Assembly (NCBI RefSeq): GCF_019733355.1
Contig: NZ_JAIHLQ010000021.1
Coordinates: forward strand, 1 to 64,000
DNA: 64,000 bases
Reading direction: 5' to 3'
DNA from: Pseudomonas baetica
GTDB lineage: Bacteria; Pseudomonadota; Gammaproteobacteria; Pseudomonadales; Pseudomonadaceae
A model generated the notes under the pieces. The model had not been told where the DNA came from. It searched no databases and worked only from the letters and a program-made list of their open reading frames with translations. This document shows positions 8,701 to 17,616 of this stretch, piece by piece. The position numbers and the translations under genes are program-made. The first letter of the stretch is position 1, and every line of letters begins with the position of its first letter.

Positions 8701-9924
8701 ATGGCTATCGAGATCAAAGCCCCCACTTTCCCGGAATCGGTTGCCGATGGCACCGTTGCCACCTGGCACAAACAACCGGGCGACGCTGTCAAGCGCGACG
8801 ACCTGATCGTCGACATCGAAACCGACAAAGTCGTACTGGAAGTTCTGGCTACTGCTGACGGCGTGCTGGGCGCAATCGTCAAGAACGAAGGCGACACCGT
8901 TCTGTCCGACGAAGTCCTGGGCTCGATCGAAGCGGGCGGTGCTGCTGCCGCTGCTCCAGCCGCCGCTGCTGCTCCGGCCACTACTGCCGCTGCACCGGCT
9001 GCCGCCGAAGGCGAAGACGATCCTGTTGCTGCTCCGGCTGCTCGCAAGCTGGCTGAAGAAAACGGCATCAACATCGCTTCCGTTGCCGGCACCGGCAAGG
9101 GCGGTCGCGTGACCAAGGAAGACGTGGTTGCAGCCGTTGCTGCCAAGAAAGCCGCTCCGGCTGCCGCGCCTGCCAAGGCTGCTGCACCTTCGGCTGCCGC
9201 TCCGGTGTTCGCCGCTGGCGATCGCATCGAGAAGCGCGTACCGATGACCCGCGTTCGCGCCACCGTGGCCAAGCGTCTGGTTGAAGCACAATCGAACATG
9301 GCGATGCTGACCACTTTCAACGAAGTCGACATGACCGAAGTCATGGCACTGCGTTCGAAGTACAAGGATCTGTTCGAGAAGTCCCACAACGGCGTACGCC
9401 TGGGCTTCATGTCTTTCTTCGTGAAGGCAGCCACCGAAGCACTGAAGCGCTTCCCGGCTGTGAACGCGTCGATCGACGGCGGCGACATCGTTTATCACGG
9501 CTACGCTGACATCGGCGTTGCCGTTTCCAGCGACCGTGGCCTGGTTGTACCAGTCCTGCGTAACGCCGAGCTGATGAGTCTGGCTGAAATCGAAGGTGGC
9601 ATCGCCACTTTCGGCAAGAAGGCCCGTGACGGCAAACTGTCGATGGACGAGATGACCGGTGGTACCTTTACCATCACCAACGGTGGTACCTTCGGTTCGA
9701 TGATGTCGACCCCGATCGTCAACCCGCCGCAGGCAGCTATTCTGGGCATGCACAACATCATCCAGCGTCCTATGGCCATCAATGGTCAGGTCGTTATCCG
9801 TCCGATGATGTACCTGGCATTGTCCTACGATCACCGTCTGATCGATGGCAAAGAAGCTGTGACCTTCCTGGTGACCATCAAGAACCTGCTGGAAGATCCG
9901 GCTCGTCTGTTGCTGGATATCTGA
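8701..9924 (+). CDS. sucB: 2-oxoglutarate dehydrogenase E2 (dihydrolipoyl succinyltransferase)
   Basis: SucB is the core of the 2-oxoglutarate dehydrogenase complex and transfers the succinyl group to CoA. The 407-residue protein has one lipoyl domain (DIETDKVVLEV, modified Lys near 43), an Ala/Pro-rich flexible linker (about 80-115), an E1/E3-binding domain (ARKLAEENGINIASVAGTGKGGRVTKEDV, about 115-145), a second Ala-rich linker, and the catalytic domain ending with SYDHRLIDGKEAV (active-site His). AAGGA precedes the ATG. Confidence 0.99.
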   Translation: MAIEIKAPTFPESVADGTVATWHKQPGDAVKRDDLIVDIETDKVVLEVLATADGVLGAIVKNEGDTVLSDEVLGSIEAGGAAAAAPAAAAAPATTAAAPAAAEGEDDPVAAPAARKLAEENGINIASVAGTGKGGRVTKEDVVAAVAAKKAAPAAAPAKAAAPSAAAPVFAAGDRIEKRVPMTRVRATVAKRLVEAQSNMAMLTTFNEVDMTEVMALRSKYKDLFEKSHNGVRLGFMSFFVKAATEALKRFPAVNASIDGGDIVYHGYADIGVAVSSDRGLVVPVLRNAELMSLAEIEGGIATFGKKARDGKLSMDEMTGGTFTITNGGTFGSMMSTPIVNPPQAAILGMHNIIQRPMAINGQVVIRPMMYLALSYDHRLIDGKEAVTFLVTIKNLLEDPARLLLDI

Positions 9925-9930
9925 TAGAAG

Positions 9931-9998
9931 CAGCTGCAAGCTTCGAGCAACAAGCCGCAAGAAAGGGCGGCTTGGCTTGAAGCTTGTGGCTTGAAGCT
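9931..9998. repeat. REP-like imperfect inverted repeat in the sucB-lpdG spacer
   Basis: AGCTGCAAGCTTCGAGC (start of the left arm, 9931-9960) is an imperfect reverse complement of 9969-9998, which contains two copies of CTTGAAGC. Such AGCTTCAAGC-type palindromes are dispersed in fluorescent pseudomonads. Lying inside an operon, it could act as an mRNA stability or processing stem. Confidence 0.65.
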
Positions 9999-10021
9999 TT
10001 TCGCTAAAGAGGATTTTTTGA

Positions 10022-11458
10022 ATGTCGCAGAAATTTGACGTAGTAGTGATTGGTGCTGGCCCTGGTGGCTATGTGGCTGCCATCAAGGCCGCACAGCTGG
10101 GTCTGAGCACTGCCTGCATCGAGAAGTACACCGACGCCGAAGGCAAGCAAGCCTTGGGCGGTACCTGCCTGAACGTCGGCTGCATTCCTTCCAAGGCGCT
10201 GCTGGACAGCTCCTGGAAATACAAGGAAGCGAAAGAAAGCTTCAACGTTCACGGTATCTCGACCGGCGAAGTCAAAATGGACGTCGCTGCGATGGTCGGC
10301 CGCAAGGCTGGCATCGTCAAGAACCTGACCGGCGGCGTTGCCACTCTGTTCAAGGCCAACGGCGTTACTTCGATCCAGGGCCACGGCAAGCTGCTGGCTG
10401 GCAAGAAAGTCGAAGTCACCAAACCGGACGGTTCGGTTGAAGTCATCGAAGCTGAAAACGTGATTCTAGCGCCAGGTTCGCGTCCGATCGACATTCCACC
10501 GGCTCCGGTTGATCAGAACGTTATCGTCGATTCGACTGGCGCGCTGGAATTCCAATCCGTGCCTAAGCGTCTGGGCGTGATCGGCGCTGGCGTGATCGGT
10601 CTGGAACTGGGTTCGGTATGGTCGCGTCTGGGTGCAGAAGTGACGGTCCTGGAAGCCCTGGACACCTTCCTGATGGCAGCGGACACCGCTGTATCCAAGG
10701 AAGCGCTGAAAACCCTGACCAAACAGGGTCTGGACATCAAGCTGGGCGCTCGCGTCACCGGTTCGAAAGTGAACGGCGACGAAGTCGTTGTGAACTACAC
10801 CGATGCCAACGGCGAACAGACCATCACTTTCGACAAGCTGATCGTAGCCGTTGGTCGCCGTCCGGTGACCACTGATCTGCTGGCTGCCGACAGCGGCGTG
10901 ACCCTGGACGAGCGCGGTTTCGTGCACGTTGATGATCACTGCGCTACCACCGTACCGGGCGTTTTCGCCATCGGCGACGTGGTTCGCGGCATGATGCTGG
11001 CTCACAAAGCCTCGGAAGAGGGCATCATGGTTGTTGAGCGCATCAAGGGTCACAAGGCTCAGATGAACTATGACCTGATTCCTTCGGTTATTTATACTCA
11101 CCCGGAAATCGCGTGGGTTGGCAAAACCGAGCAGGCATTGAAAGCTGAAGGCGTTGAAGTTAACGTTGGCACCTTCCCGTTCGCCGCTTCCGGCCGTGCC
11201 ATGGCCGCCAACGATACCGGTGGTTTCGTCAAGGTCATCGCCGATGCCAAGACTGATCGCGTATTGGGCGTGCACGTCATTGGCCCGAGCGCTGCAGAAC
11301 TGGTTCAGCAGGGCGCGATCGGTATGGAATTCGGCACCAGCGCTGAAGACCTGGGCATGATGGTTTTCTCCCATCCGACCCTGTCTGAAGCCTTGCACGA
11401 AGCTGCTCTGGCTGTGAATGGCGGCGCCATCCACATTGCCAACCGCAAGAAGCGTTAA
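10022..11458 (+). CDS. lpdG: Dihydrolipoyl dehydrogenase (E3)
   Basis: This FAD enzyme re-oxidises the dihydrolipoyl group of the 2-oxoglutarate dehydrogenase complex with NAD+. The 478-residue protein has the N-terminal FAD fold (VIGAGPGGYVAAIKAAQLG), the redox disulfide GGTCLNVGCIPSKAL (about 47-61), an NAD fold (GVIGAGVIGLELGSVWSRLG), the FAD segment VFAIGDVVRG and the C-terminal dimer and active-site segment HPTLSEALHEAAL (His-Glu pair). The symbol lpdG is used because it lies in the suc cluster, as in P. putida and P. aeruginosa. Confidence 0.97.
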   Translation: MSQKFDVVVIGAGPGGYVAAIKAAQLGLSTACIEKYTDAEGKQALGGTCLNVGCIPSKALLDSSWKYKEAKESFNVHGISTGEVKMDVAAMVGRKAGIVKNLTGGVATLFKANGVTSIQGHGKLLAGKKVEVTKPDGSVEVIEAENVILAPGSRPIDIPPAPVDQNVIVDSTGALEFQSVPKRLGVIGAGVIGLELGSVWSRLGAEVTVLEALDTFLMAADTAVSKEALKTLTKQGLDIKLGARVTGSKVNGDEVVVNYTDANGEQTITFDKLIVAVGRRPVTTDLLAADSGVTLDERGFVHVDDHCATTVPGVFAIGDVVRGMMLAHKASEEGIMVVERIKGHKAQMNYDLIPSVIYTHPEIAWVGKTEQALKAEGVEVNVGTFPFAASGRAMAANDTGGFVKVIADAKTDRVLGVHVIGPSAAELVQQGAIGMEFGTSAEDLGMMVFSHPTLSEALHEAALAVNGGAIHIANRKKR

Positions 11459-11641
11459 CAGACAATAAGAAACCACGGCGGTAACGGCCCGTCGTGAGCC
11501 TTGCGAGCAAGTCTCACCGCGGAATGTCCGCTGGACGCAGTCTTGCGTAGCACAGCTACGCAAGCAGCAGTCACAGGTGGCGCGGCACTCATCAAGAGCG
11601 CAGCGCCGAATGCGCAGTACCTAACGAAGACGGTAAAAAGC
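11459..11641 (+). other. lpdG-sucC spacer with two hairpins
   Basis: The 183 bp spacer holds a degenerate REP-like hairpin at 11494-11517 (GTGAG and CTTGC with their complements) and a perfect 10 bp stem at 11542-11564 (CTTGCGTAGC, loop ACA, GCTACGCAAG). Neither is followed by a T run, so they look more like processing or stability elements than terminators. Confidence 0.65.
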
Positions 11642-12808
11642 ATGAATCTTCACGAGTATCAGGGTAAGCAGCTGTTCGCTGAATACGGCCTGCCAGTTTC
11701 CACTGGTTACGCAGTAGACACCCCGGAAGCAGCAGCAGAAGCTTGCGACAAAATCGGCGGCAACGAGTGGGTTGTCAAAGCCCAGGTTCACGCCGGTGGT
11801 CGCGGTAAAGCGGGCGGCGTTAAGCTGGTTCGCAGCAAAGAAGACGCCAAAGCCTTCGCACAGCAGTGGCTGGGCAAGCGTCTGGTGACTTACCAGACTG
11901 ACGCCAATGGCCAGCCAGTCACCAAGATCCTGGTTGAATCGTGCACTGATATCGCTAAAGAGCTGTACCTGGGCGCTGTCGTTGACCGTTCGAGCCGTCG
12001 CATCGTGTTCATGGCTTCCACCGAAGGTGGCGTGGACATCGAGAAAATCGCTCACGACACTCCAGAAAAAATTCTGAAAGCCACTATCGATCCACTGGTT
12101 GGCGCTCAGCCATTCCAGGGTCGCGAGCTGGCATTCCAGTTGGGTCTGGAAGGCAAGCAGGTTGCTCAGTTCGCCAAGATCTTCGTAGGTCTGGCCAAAC
12201 TGTTCAAGGATCACGACCTGGCTCTGCTGGAAGTGAACCCGCTGGTGATCAAGGCTGACGGCGATCTGCATTGCCTCGACGCCAAGATCAACATCGACGC
12301 CAACGCCATGTACCGTCAGCCTAAGCTGAAGACTTTCCACGATCCGTCTCAAGACGATCCGCGCGAAGCGCACGCTGCCAAGTTCGAACTGAACTACGTA
12401 GCACTGGAAGGCAACATCGGCTGCATGGTCAACGGTGCTGGCCTGGCCATGGGTACCATGGACATCGTCAACCTGCATGGCGGCAAGCCAGCCAACTTCC
12501 TCGACGTAGGTGGTGGCGCTACCAAAGAACGCGTGACCGAAGCGTTCAAGATCATCCTGTCCGACACTAACGTCGCGGCAGTACTGGTCAACATCTTCGG
12601 CGGCATCGTTCGCTGCGACATGATTGCCGAAGGCATCATCGGCGCTGTGAAAGAAGTCGGCGTGAAAATCCCGGTTGTTGTTCGCCTTGAAGGCAACAAC
12701 GCTGAGCTGGGCGCTAAAGTACTGGCAGAAAGCGGTTTGAACATCATCGCTGCTACCAGCCTGACCGACGCTGCTCAACAAGTTGTCAAAGCTGCGGAGG
12801 GCAAATAA
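11642..12808 (+). CDS. sucC: Succinate-CoA ligase, beta subunit
   Basis: SucC provides the nucleotide-binding ATP-grasp half of succinyl-CoA synthetase, making ATP (or GTP) from succinyl-CoA. The 388-residue protein begins MNLHEYQGKQLF, the family start, so the open frame upstream to 11501 is not used. VKAQVHAGGRGKAGGVK is the ATP-grasp nucleotide loop, and VNIFGGIVRCD and the GGGATKE segment lie near the phosphohistidine channel. It overlaps sucD by one base (TAATG). Confidence 0.99.
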   Translation: MNLHEYQGKQLFAEYGLPVSTGYAVDTPEAAAEACDKIGGNEWVVKAQVHAGGRGKAGGVKLVRSKEDAKAFAQQWLGKRLVTYQTDANGQPVTKILVESCTDIAKELYLGAVVDRSSRRIVFMASTEGGVDIEKIAHDTPEKILKATIDPLVGAQPFQGRELAFQLGLEGKQVAQFAKIFVGLAKLFKDHDLALLEVNPLVIKADGDLHCLDAKINIDANAMYRQPKLKTFHDPSQDDPREAHAAKFELNYVALEGNIGCMVNGAGLAMGTMDIVNLHGGKPANFLDVGGGATKERVTEAFKIILSDTNVAAVLVNIFGGIVRCDMIAEGIIGAVKEVGVKIPVVVRLEGNNAELGAKVLAESGLNIIAATSLTDAAQQVVKAAEGK

Positions 12809-13689
12809 TGAGCGTCCTGATCAATAAAGACACCAAAGTTATCTGCCAGGGTATTACCGGTTCGCAAGGTAGTTTCCACACCCAGCAAGCCATCGAATAC
12901 GGCACCAAGATGGTTGGCGGCGTAACTCCGGGCAAAGGCGGCACCGAGCACCTGGGTCTGCCAGTGTTCAACACCGTTAAAGACGCCGTAGCTGCCACTG
13001 GCGCTACCGCTAGCGTGATCTACGTTCCAGCTCCTTTCTGCAAAGATTCGATCCTGGAAGCTGCTTTCGGCGGTATCAAGCTGATCGTCTGCATCACCGA
13101 AGGCATTCCTACCCTGGACATGCTGGACGCTAAAGTTAAGTGCGACGAACTGGGCGTAGTCCTGATCGGCCCTAACTGCCCAGGCGTGATCACCCCAGGC
13201 GAATGCAAGATCGGCATCATGCCAGGTCACATTCACTTGCCAGGCAAGGTCGGTATCGTTTCCCGTTCCGGCACCCTGACCTACGAAGCTGTGAAGCAGA
13301 CTACTGACGCCGGTTTCGGTCAGTCGACTTGCGTCGGCATCGGTGGTGACCCGATCCCGGGTTCGAACTTCATCGACATCCTGAAGCTGTTCCAGGAAGA
13401 CCCGAAGACCGAAGCGATCGTAATGATCGGTGAGATCGGCGGTTCGGCTGAAGAAGAAGCGGCTGCCTACATCAAGGCACACGTGACCAAGCCGGTTGTT
13501 TCCTACATCGCTGGTGTGACTGCTCCTGCGGGCAAGCGCATGGGCCATGCTGGCGCAATCATCTCTGGCGGCAAAGGCACTGCAGACGAGAAATTCGCTG
13601 CTCTGCAAGACGCAGGCGTAAAAACCGTGCGTTCGCTGGCAGACATCGGCAAGGCCTTGGCCGAGCTGACTGGTTGGGCTGTCAAGTAA
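12808..13689 (+). CDS. sucD: Succinate-CoA ligase, alpha subunit
   Basis: SucD binds CoA and carries the phosphohistidine intermediate of succinyl-CoA synthetase. The 293-residue protein has the CoA-binding Rossmann start (VICQGITGSQGSFHTQQAI), GPNCPGVITPGECKIGIMPG, and the active-site His in GHAGAIISGGKGTADEK (about 246). It begins inside the sucC stop codon, so the two subunits are probably translationally coupled. It is the last gene of the operon, followed by a strong terminator. Confidence 0.99.
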   Translation: MSVLINKDTKVICQGITGSQGSFHTQQAIEYGTKMVGGVTPGKGGTEHLGLPVFNTVKDAVAATGATASVIYVPAPFCKDSILEAAFGGIKLIVCITEGIPTLDMLDAKVKCDELGVVLIGPNCPGVITPGECKIGIMPGHIHLPGKVGIVSRSGTLTYEAVKQTTDAGFGQSTCVGIGGDPIPGSNFIDILKLFQEDPKTEAIVMIGEIGGSAEEEAAAYIKAHVTKPVVSYIAGVTAPAGKRMGHAGAIISGGKGTADEKFAALQDAGVKTVRSLADIGKALAELTGWAVK

Positions 13690-14019
13690 GCCTCGTGCTT
13701 AACTGACGCTTCACCAAACAAAGGCCACCTTCGGGTGGCCTTTGTCGTTTCTGGCATTTGAGTCGATGGTGGCTATTTATAGGCATCCGCCCAATTACAT
13801 GCAAAAACGCGACACGGAAACGTCGCGTATCGGATAGTTCGCCCTCTAACAGTGCGTTTGTAAGCCAAATTCGTTAGGCTAGCCGCCATTTTTGCGTCTG
13901 CCGCCCACAAGGCATGCAACGCGCTATACGGGTCAGTCCCATACGGATCGACAGCATTTCCCTAATCCCACAGGGCAATCCCCCTCTAAATTCCGATTCA
14001 GTAGTGTGGTATTACCTTA
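13690..14019 (+). other. sucD-brnQ intergenic region
   Basis: After the sucD terminator there are about 275 bases of brnQ leader without a gene. A hairpin GCGAC/GTCGC occurs near 13808-13825. No promoter stands out and brnQ has no clear ribosome-binding site, so regulation may lie in this long leader. Confidence 0.45.
13720..13743 (+). terminator. Terminator of the sdh-suc operon
   Basis: A perfect 10 bp stem (AAAGGCCACC with GGTGGCCTTT) has the stable TTCG tetraloop and is followed by a short T-rich tail. It lies 30 bases after sucD. Confidence 0.92.
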
Positions 14020-15333
14020 ATGAAAGTTTTGAAAGGTCAGGACATCCTGGCACTTGGTTTTATGACATTTGCCCTGTTCGTTGGGGCTGGCAACATTATC
14101 TTCCCGCCGATCGTCGGCTTGCAGGCCGGACCTCATGTCTGGATGGCGGCGCTGGGCTTCCTGATCACGGCGGTCGGTTTGCCAGTGGTCACCGTCATTG
14201 CGCTGGCCAAGGTCGGCGGCGCAATGGACACGTTGAGCAGCCCGATCGGCAAGATTGCCGGCGGTGTGCTGGCGGCCGCTTGCTACCTGGCGGTCGGCCC
14301 GTTGTTCGCCACTCCGCGTACCGCGACCGTGTCGTTCGAAGTCGGTCTGGCGCCACTGACTGGCGAGAGCCCGTTGGCGCTGTTCCTCTATAGCTCGGTT
14401 TACTTCCTGTTGGTGTTCTTCATCTCGCTCTATCCGGGCCGTCTGCTCGATACCGTAGGTCGCTTCCTCGCGCCGTTGAAGATCATTGCGCTGGCGGTAC
14501 TCGGCATCGCTGCATTCGCCTTGCCCGCCGGAGATATCGGTAGCGGTACTCCGGAATATGTGGCTGCACCGTTCTCCCAGGGCTTCATCAATGGTTACCT
14601 GACCATGGATACCCTCGGTGCGCTGGTGTTCGGCATCGTCATCGTTAACGCGATCCGCTCCCGTGGTGTCGAGTCGCCTGCGCTGATCACTCGTTATGCG
14701 ATCATCGCCGGGCTCATTGCCGGCGTCGGTCTGGCGCTGGTGTATATCAGCCTGTTCCGTCTTGGTTCCGGCAGCCACGAAGTGGCCGTTGGTGCCACCA
14801 ATGGCGCCGCGGTACTGCACGCTTACGTGCAACACACCTTCGGCTCGCTGGGCAGCGGTTTCCTTGCCGTACTGATCTCGTTGGCGTGTCTGGTGACGGC
14901 CGTGGGCCTGACCTGCGCGTGTGCCGAATACTTCAGCCGAGTGCTGCCACTGTCCTACAAGACGCTGGTGATCATTCTGGCGGCGTTCTCGCTGCTGGTG
15001 TCCAACCTGGGCCTGACCAAGCTGATTGCCTTCTCCATTCCGGTGCTGACCGCGATCTACCCGCCGTGCATCGTTTTGGTAGCGCTGAGCTTCTGCAAAG
15101 ACTTCTGGCATGAGCATGGCCGCATCATCGGCCCAGTCATGTTGGTGTCCTTCGTGTTTGGCACCATCGACGCTCTGAAAGGCGCCGGCCTGGCCGACTG
15201 GCTGCCATCGCAACTGTCGCATCTGCCACTGAGTGAGCAGGGCTTGGCGTGGTTGGTGCCGTGTGTAATGACCCTGGTGGTTGCAGTGATCTGCGATCGC
15301 GTGCTGGGCAAGCGTAGTGAAGCCATTGCCTGA
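14020..15333 (+). CDS. brnQ: Branched-chain amino acid carrier (LIVCS family)
   Basis: BrnQ/BraB proteins import leucine, isoleucine and valine with a cation across the inner membrane. The 437-residue protein has about 12 membrane helices and begins with the family segment LALGFMTFALFVGAGNIIFPP. GPLFATPRTATVSFEVGL is another conserved piece. It stands alone between two terminators. The start at 14020 lacks an obvious Shine-Dalgarno sequence but fits the family N-terminus. Confidence 0.96.
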   Translation: MKVLKGQDILALGFMTFALFVGAGNIIFPPIVGLQAGPHVWMAALGFLITAVGLPVVTVIALAKVGGAMDTLSSPIGKIAGGVLAAACYLAVGPLFATPRTATVSFEVGLAPLTGESPLALFLYSSVYFLLVFFISLYPGRLLDTVGRFLAPLKIIALAVLGIAAFALPAGDIGSGTPEYVAAPFSQGFINGYLTMDTLGALVFGIVIVNAIRSRGVESPALITRYAIIAGLIAGVGLALVYISLFRLGSGSHEVAVGATNGAAVLHAYVQHTFGSLGSGFLAVLISLACLVTAVGLTCACAEYFSRVLPLSYKTLVIILAAFSLLVSNLGLTKLIAFSIPVLTAIYPPCIVLVALSFCKDFWHEHGRIIGPVMLVSFVFGTIDALKGAGLADWLPSQLSHLPLSEQGLAWLVPCVMTLVVAVICDRVLGKRSEAIA

Positions 15334-15377
15334 CGTTTCCTGACCCGCCACAAGCGGGTCTTGGGCGATTAAACAGA

Positions 15378-15407
15378 AATGCCCCGTATCAATCGATACG
15401 GGGCATT
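15378..15407 (+). terminator. Terminator of brnQ
   Basis: A perfect 13 bp stem (AATGCCCCGTATC with its complement) closes a 4-base loop and runs into six T. A smaller GACCCGC/GCGGGTC hairpin lies just before it, near 15342-15360. Confidence 0.93.
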
Positions 15408-15470
15408 TTTTATGGACATCAGGCAGTGTCTTTTTTCCTGAGCTAACGTCGAACGATTACATCGATTCTG

Positions 15471-15494
15471 GTGGGAGCGAGCAAGCCCGCTTCC
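15471..15494. repeat. REP-type palindrome
   Basis: GTGGGAGCGAGCAAGCCCGC matches the dispersed Pseudomonas REP family seen at several places in this window. It lies 35 bases before the DUF599 gene. Confidence 0.7.
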
Positions 15495-15528
15495 CCAGAT
15501 AAAGTGCTCATATTTGACAAGGAATTGC

Positions 15529-16266
15529 ATGTCGTTCATCCAAGCTAACCTGATCCATTTGCTCGCCGCACTCTGGTTTGTCATCTGCTGGGGCGGTTAT
15601 ACCCGATACGCCAGTTGGAAGGCTCGCGACACCGCCTGCCTGGCCAGTGTGCTGCACCTGTATCGTGAAGACTGGATGCGCCGCATGTTGCTGCGCGACA
15701 ACCGCATCGCAGACGCTAGCGTGATCGGTAATCTGGAGCGCAATGCCTCGTTCTTCGCCTCCAGTACCCTGATTATTCTTGCCGGTATTCTCACTGTGCT
15801 TGGAGCGTCCGAGCGGGCGGTGTCGTTGCTGGCGGATATTCCGATGGTGCAGCAGGCGTCGCAAGGCATGTCAGAGATCAAGTTGCTGTGTCTGGCCCTG
15901 GTGTTCGTCTATGCGTTCTTTACGTTCAGTTGGTGCATGCGCCAGTACAACTTTGCGGCGATTCTGGTGGGCTCAGCGCCCATGATCGGTGAGCGACAAG
16001 TATCGGAGCAGGAGCGCAAGGCCTTTGCTTTGCGGGCGGCGCGGGTGATTTCGATGGCGGCCAACCAGTTCAACTTTGGGCTGCGCTCCTATTACTTCGG
16101 CATGAGCATGCTGGCGTGGTTCGTCAGCCCCTGGCTGTTCATGATGATGAGCGCCGGGGTCGTGGTGGTGTTATACCGCCGCGAATTTCATTCCGACGTC
16201 CTCGATGTAATGGTGTATACCCCTACAGAGGCGCCCATCCCCGAGGCGAACAAGGAAGCTGCTTGA
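15529..16266 (+). CDS. DUF599 family membrane protein
   Basis: The function is unknown. The 245-residue protein has four or five hydrophobic segments, an N-terminal HLLAALWFVICWGGYTRYA that matches the DUF599 pattern, a charged REDWMRRMLLRDNRIADASV segment, and a conserved AANQFNFGLRSYYFG stretch near residue 180. The ATG at 15529 follows AAGGA at 15519-15523; a TTG at 15514 is less likely. Its stop overlaps the start of the MAPEG gene by one base, so the two are co-expressed. Confidence 0.88.
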   Translation: MSFIQANLIHLLAALWFVICWGGYTRYASWKARDTACLASVLHLYREDWMRRMLLRDNRIADASVIGNLERNASFFASSTLIILAGILTVLGASERAVSLLADIPMVQQASQGMSEIKLLCLALVFVYAFFTFSWCMRQYNFAAILVGSAPMIGERQVSEQERKAFALRAARVISMAANQFNFGLRSYYFGMSMLAWFVSPWLFMMMSAGVVVVLYRREFHSDVLDVMVYTPTEAPIPEANKEAA

Positions 16267-16667
16267 TGAGTATTCCGTTCTGGTGTGTGTTTATCAGTGC
16301 GCTGTTGATTTATATCGCGCGTATGCCGGTGGCCAAGGCCATGAAAGAGCAGGGTGGTTACAACAATCACCTGCCGCGCCAACAACAAGCGCAGCTCACC
16401 GGTTACGGCGCCAGGGCGCTGGCGGCTCACCAGAACAGCATCGAAGCGTTCATGTTGTTTGCGGTAGGCGTGCTGATGGCGCATACCACGCAAACGGCGG
16501 GGTGGTTGATCGATACATTGGCAATCATTTTTGTAATAGCCCGGATCATCTACCTGTGGTTTTACCTGGCCGATCTGCCGCGACTGCGCAGTCTGGTCTG
16601 GGGGATTGGTTTATTGTGTTCGTTGTTATTGATGATTAGTCCGACTTTTAGAACTGTGTTGCTTTAA
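16266..16667 (+). CDS. MAPEG family membrane protein
   Basis: MAPEG proteins are small four-helix membrane proteins related to eicosanoid and glutathione transferases; bacterial members mostly have no assigned substrate. This one has 133 residues and four hydrophobic helices. ARALAAHQNSIEAFMLFAVGVLMAH is the conserved central segment, with the Asn and Glu typical of the family. It starts at TGATG shared with the preceding DUF599 gene. The identification as family member is good; substrate unknown. Confidence 0.87.
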   Translation: MSIPFWCVFISALLIYIARMPVAKAMKEQGGYNNHLPRQQQAQLTGYGARALAAHQNSIEAFMLFAVGVLMAHTTQTAGWLIDTLAIIFVIARIIYLWFYLADLPRLRSLVWGIGLLCSLLLMISPTFRTVLL

Positions 16668-16698
16668 CAGCGCATTACCGAAAAGTGACAGACAAAAG

Positions 16699-16721
16699 AA
16701 AACCCGCACTTGGCGGGTTTT
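16699..16721. terminator. Bidirectional terminator
   Basis: AAAACCCGC pairs with GCGGGTTTT across a 5-base loop. T-rich sequence follows on the plus strand, and on the minus strand the stem is followed by TTCTTTTG. It serves the MAPEG gene and the convergent small lipoprotein gene. Confidence 0.9.
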
Positions 16722-16744
16722 CTTTTTCTGCATCAAGAGGCGAT

Positions 16745-16981
16745 TTATTGCGTCTTGGCAGCTTCGTCTTTTGCAGCTTCGTTCGATTCTGCCTGAGCTT
16801 TGGCGGCTTCGGCATTTTCTTTTGCTGCGTCGTTCACTTTATCCTGAGCTTTGCTCATGTCTTGTTGAGCTTGTTCAGCATGTTCGGTGGCATCTTGAGC
16901 TTTGTCCTCGGATTTTTTATCGCAGGCAGCGAGACCGAGGGACGCGGTCAACATCAAGGCAATAGCTAAAGTCTTACGCAT
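16745..16981 (-). CDS. Small Ala/Lys/Glu-rich lipoprotein
   Basis: The function is unknown. The 78-residue product begins MRKTLAIALMLTASLGLAAC, a typical lipoprotein signal with the lipobox LAAC, so the mature protein starts at Cys20. The rest is almost only Ala, Lys, Glu, Asp and Gln with heptad-like spacing and is probably one long helix or coiled coil in the periplasm. GGAG lies 9 bases before the ATG at 16981. A longer frame starting at 17050 is rejected because it would bury the signal sequence. The gene stands alone and ends at a bidirectional terminator. Confidence 0.82.
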   Translation of the reverse strand: MRKTLAIALMLTASLGLAACDKKSEDKAQDATEHAEQAQQDMSKAQDKVNDAAKENAEAAKAQAESNEAAKDEAAKTQ

Positions 16982-17139
16982 GGGGTGTTTCTCCTTATGG
17001 AAAATAACTACTGGCCTTAAGAACTCACGCCTGAGGGTTAAGTTCCTCATTTGTTTCAGATATATAAGTTTGTTTTGCCACGGAACTTTTGCTGTGTTTC
17101 TTACTACGGGTAAATGGGATTAACGAGAGTAATTATCAA

Positions 17140-17616
17140 ATGGCCGAAAACCCCGTTTTTGAGCGTGCGACACGATTCCTGTCGGCGTTGCGTCACTGTC
17201 AGGTTCTTGGTTTGCAGGTGCACAGCGCCTCCACCGAAGGGCTCACGGTTATCCTGCCGTACAGCCCGAAAATCGTGGGCAATCCGCAAACCGGAGTGAT
17301 TCACGGCGGGGCAATTACCTCGTTGATGGACACGGCCTGCGGGATGTCCACTTTGTGTGTACTACCAGAGTTCGAGGTTTGCCCGACTCTTGATCTGCGC
17401 ATCGACTACATGCACGCCGCTGAACCCGGCAAAGATGTTTATGGTTTCGCTCAGTGCTACCGGGTAACGACCGATGTGATCTTCGCTCGTGGCTTTGCTT
17501 ATCAGGATGATCCCGAACAGCCGATCGCCCATGTCGTTGGCACGTTCATGCGTATGGGTAAGGGTCTCAGGGGCACCAAAGGTTTCGGCGGTGCGATCAA
17601 GGGGGAAGGTCAATGA
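17140..17616 (+). CDS. PaaI-type hot-dog thioesterase (first copy)
   Basis: The protein should hydrolyse an acyl-CoA or aryl-CoA thioester; the substrate is unknown. The 158-residue product has the hot-dog fold signature NPQTGVIHGGAITSLMDTACG (residues about 47-67; the HGG motif and catalytic Asp are visible) and the DLRIDYMHAA strand. The ATG at 17140 is chosen over an upstream frame to 17089 because MAENPVFERA is a natural start. Its stop overlaps the next, related gene by 4 bases. Confidence 0.9.
   Translation: MAENPVFERATRFLSALRHCQVLGLQVHSASTEGLTVILPYSPKIVGNPQTGVIHGGAITSLMDTACGMSTLCVLPEFEVCPTLDLRIDYMHAAEPGKDVYGFAQCYRVTTDVIFARGFAYQDDPEQPIAHVVGTFMRMGKGLRGTKGFGGAIKGEGQ

Noticed and set aside
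11501..11641. N-terminal extension of sucC
   Set aside because: The extension reads through two hairpins of the spacer; the family start MNLHEYQGK is at 11642.
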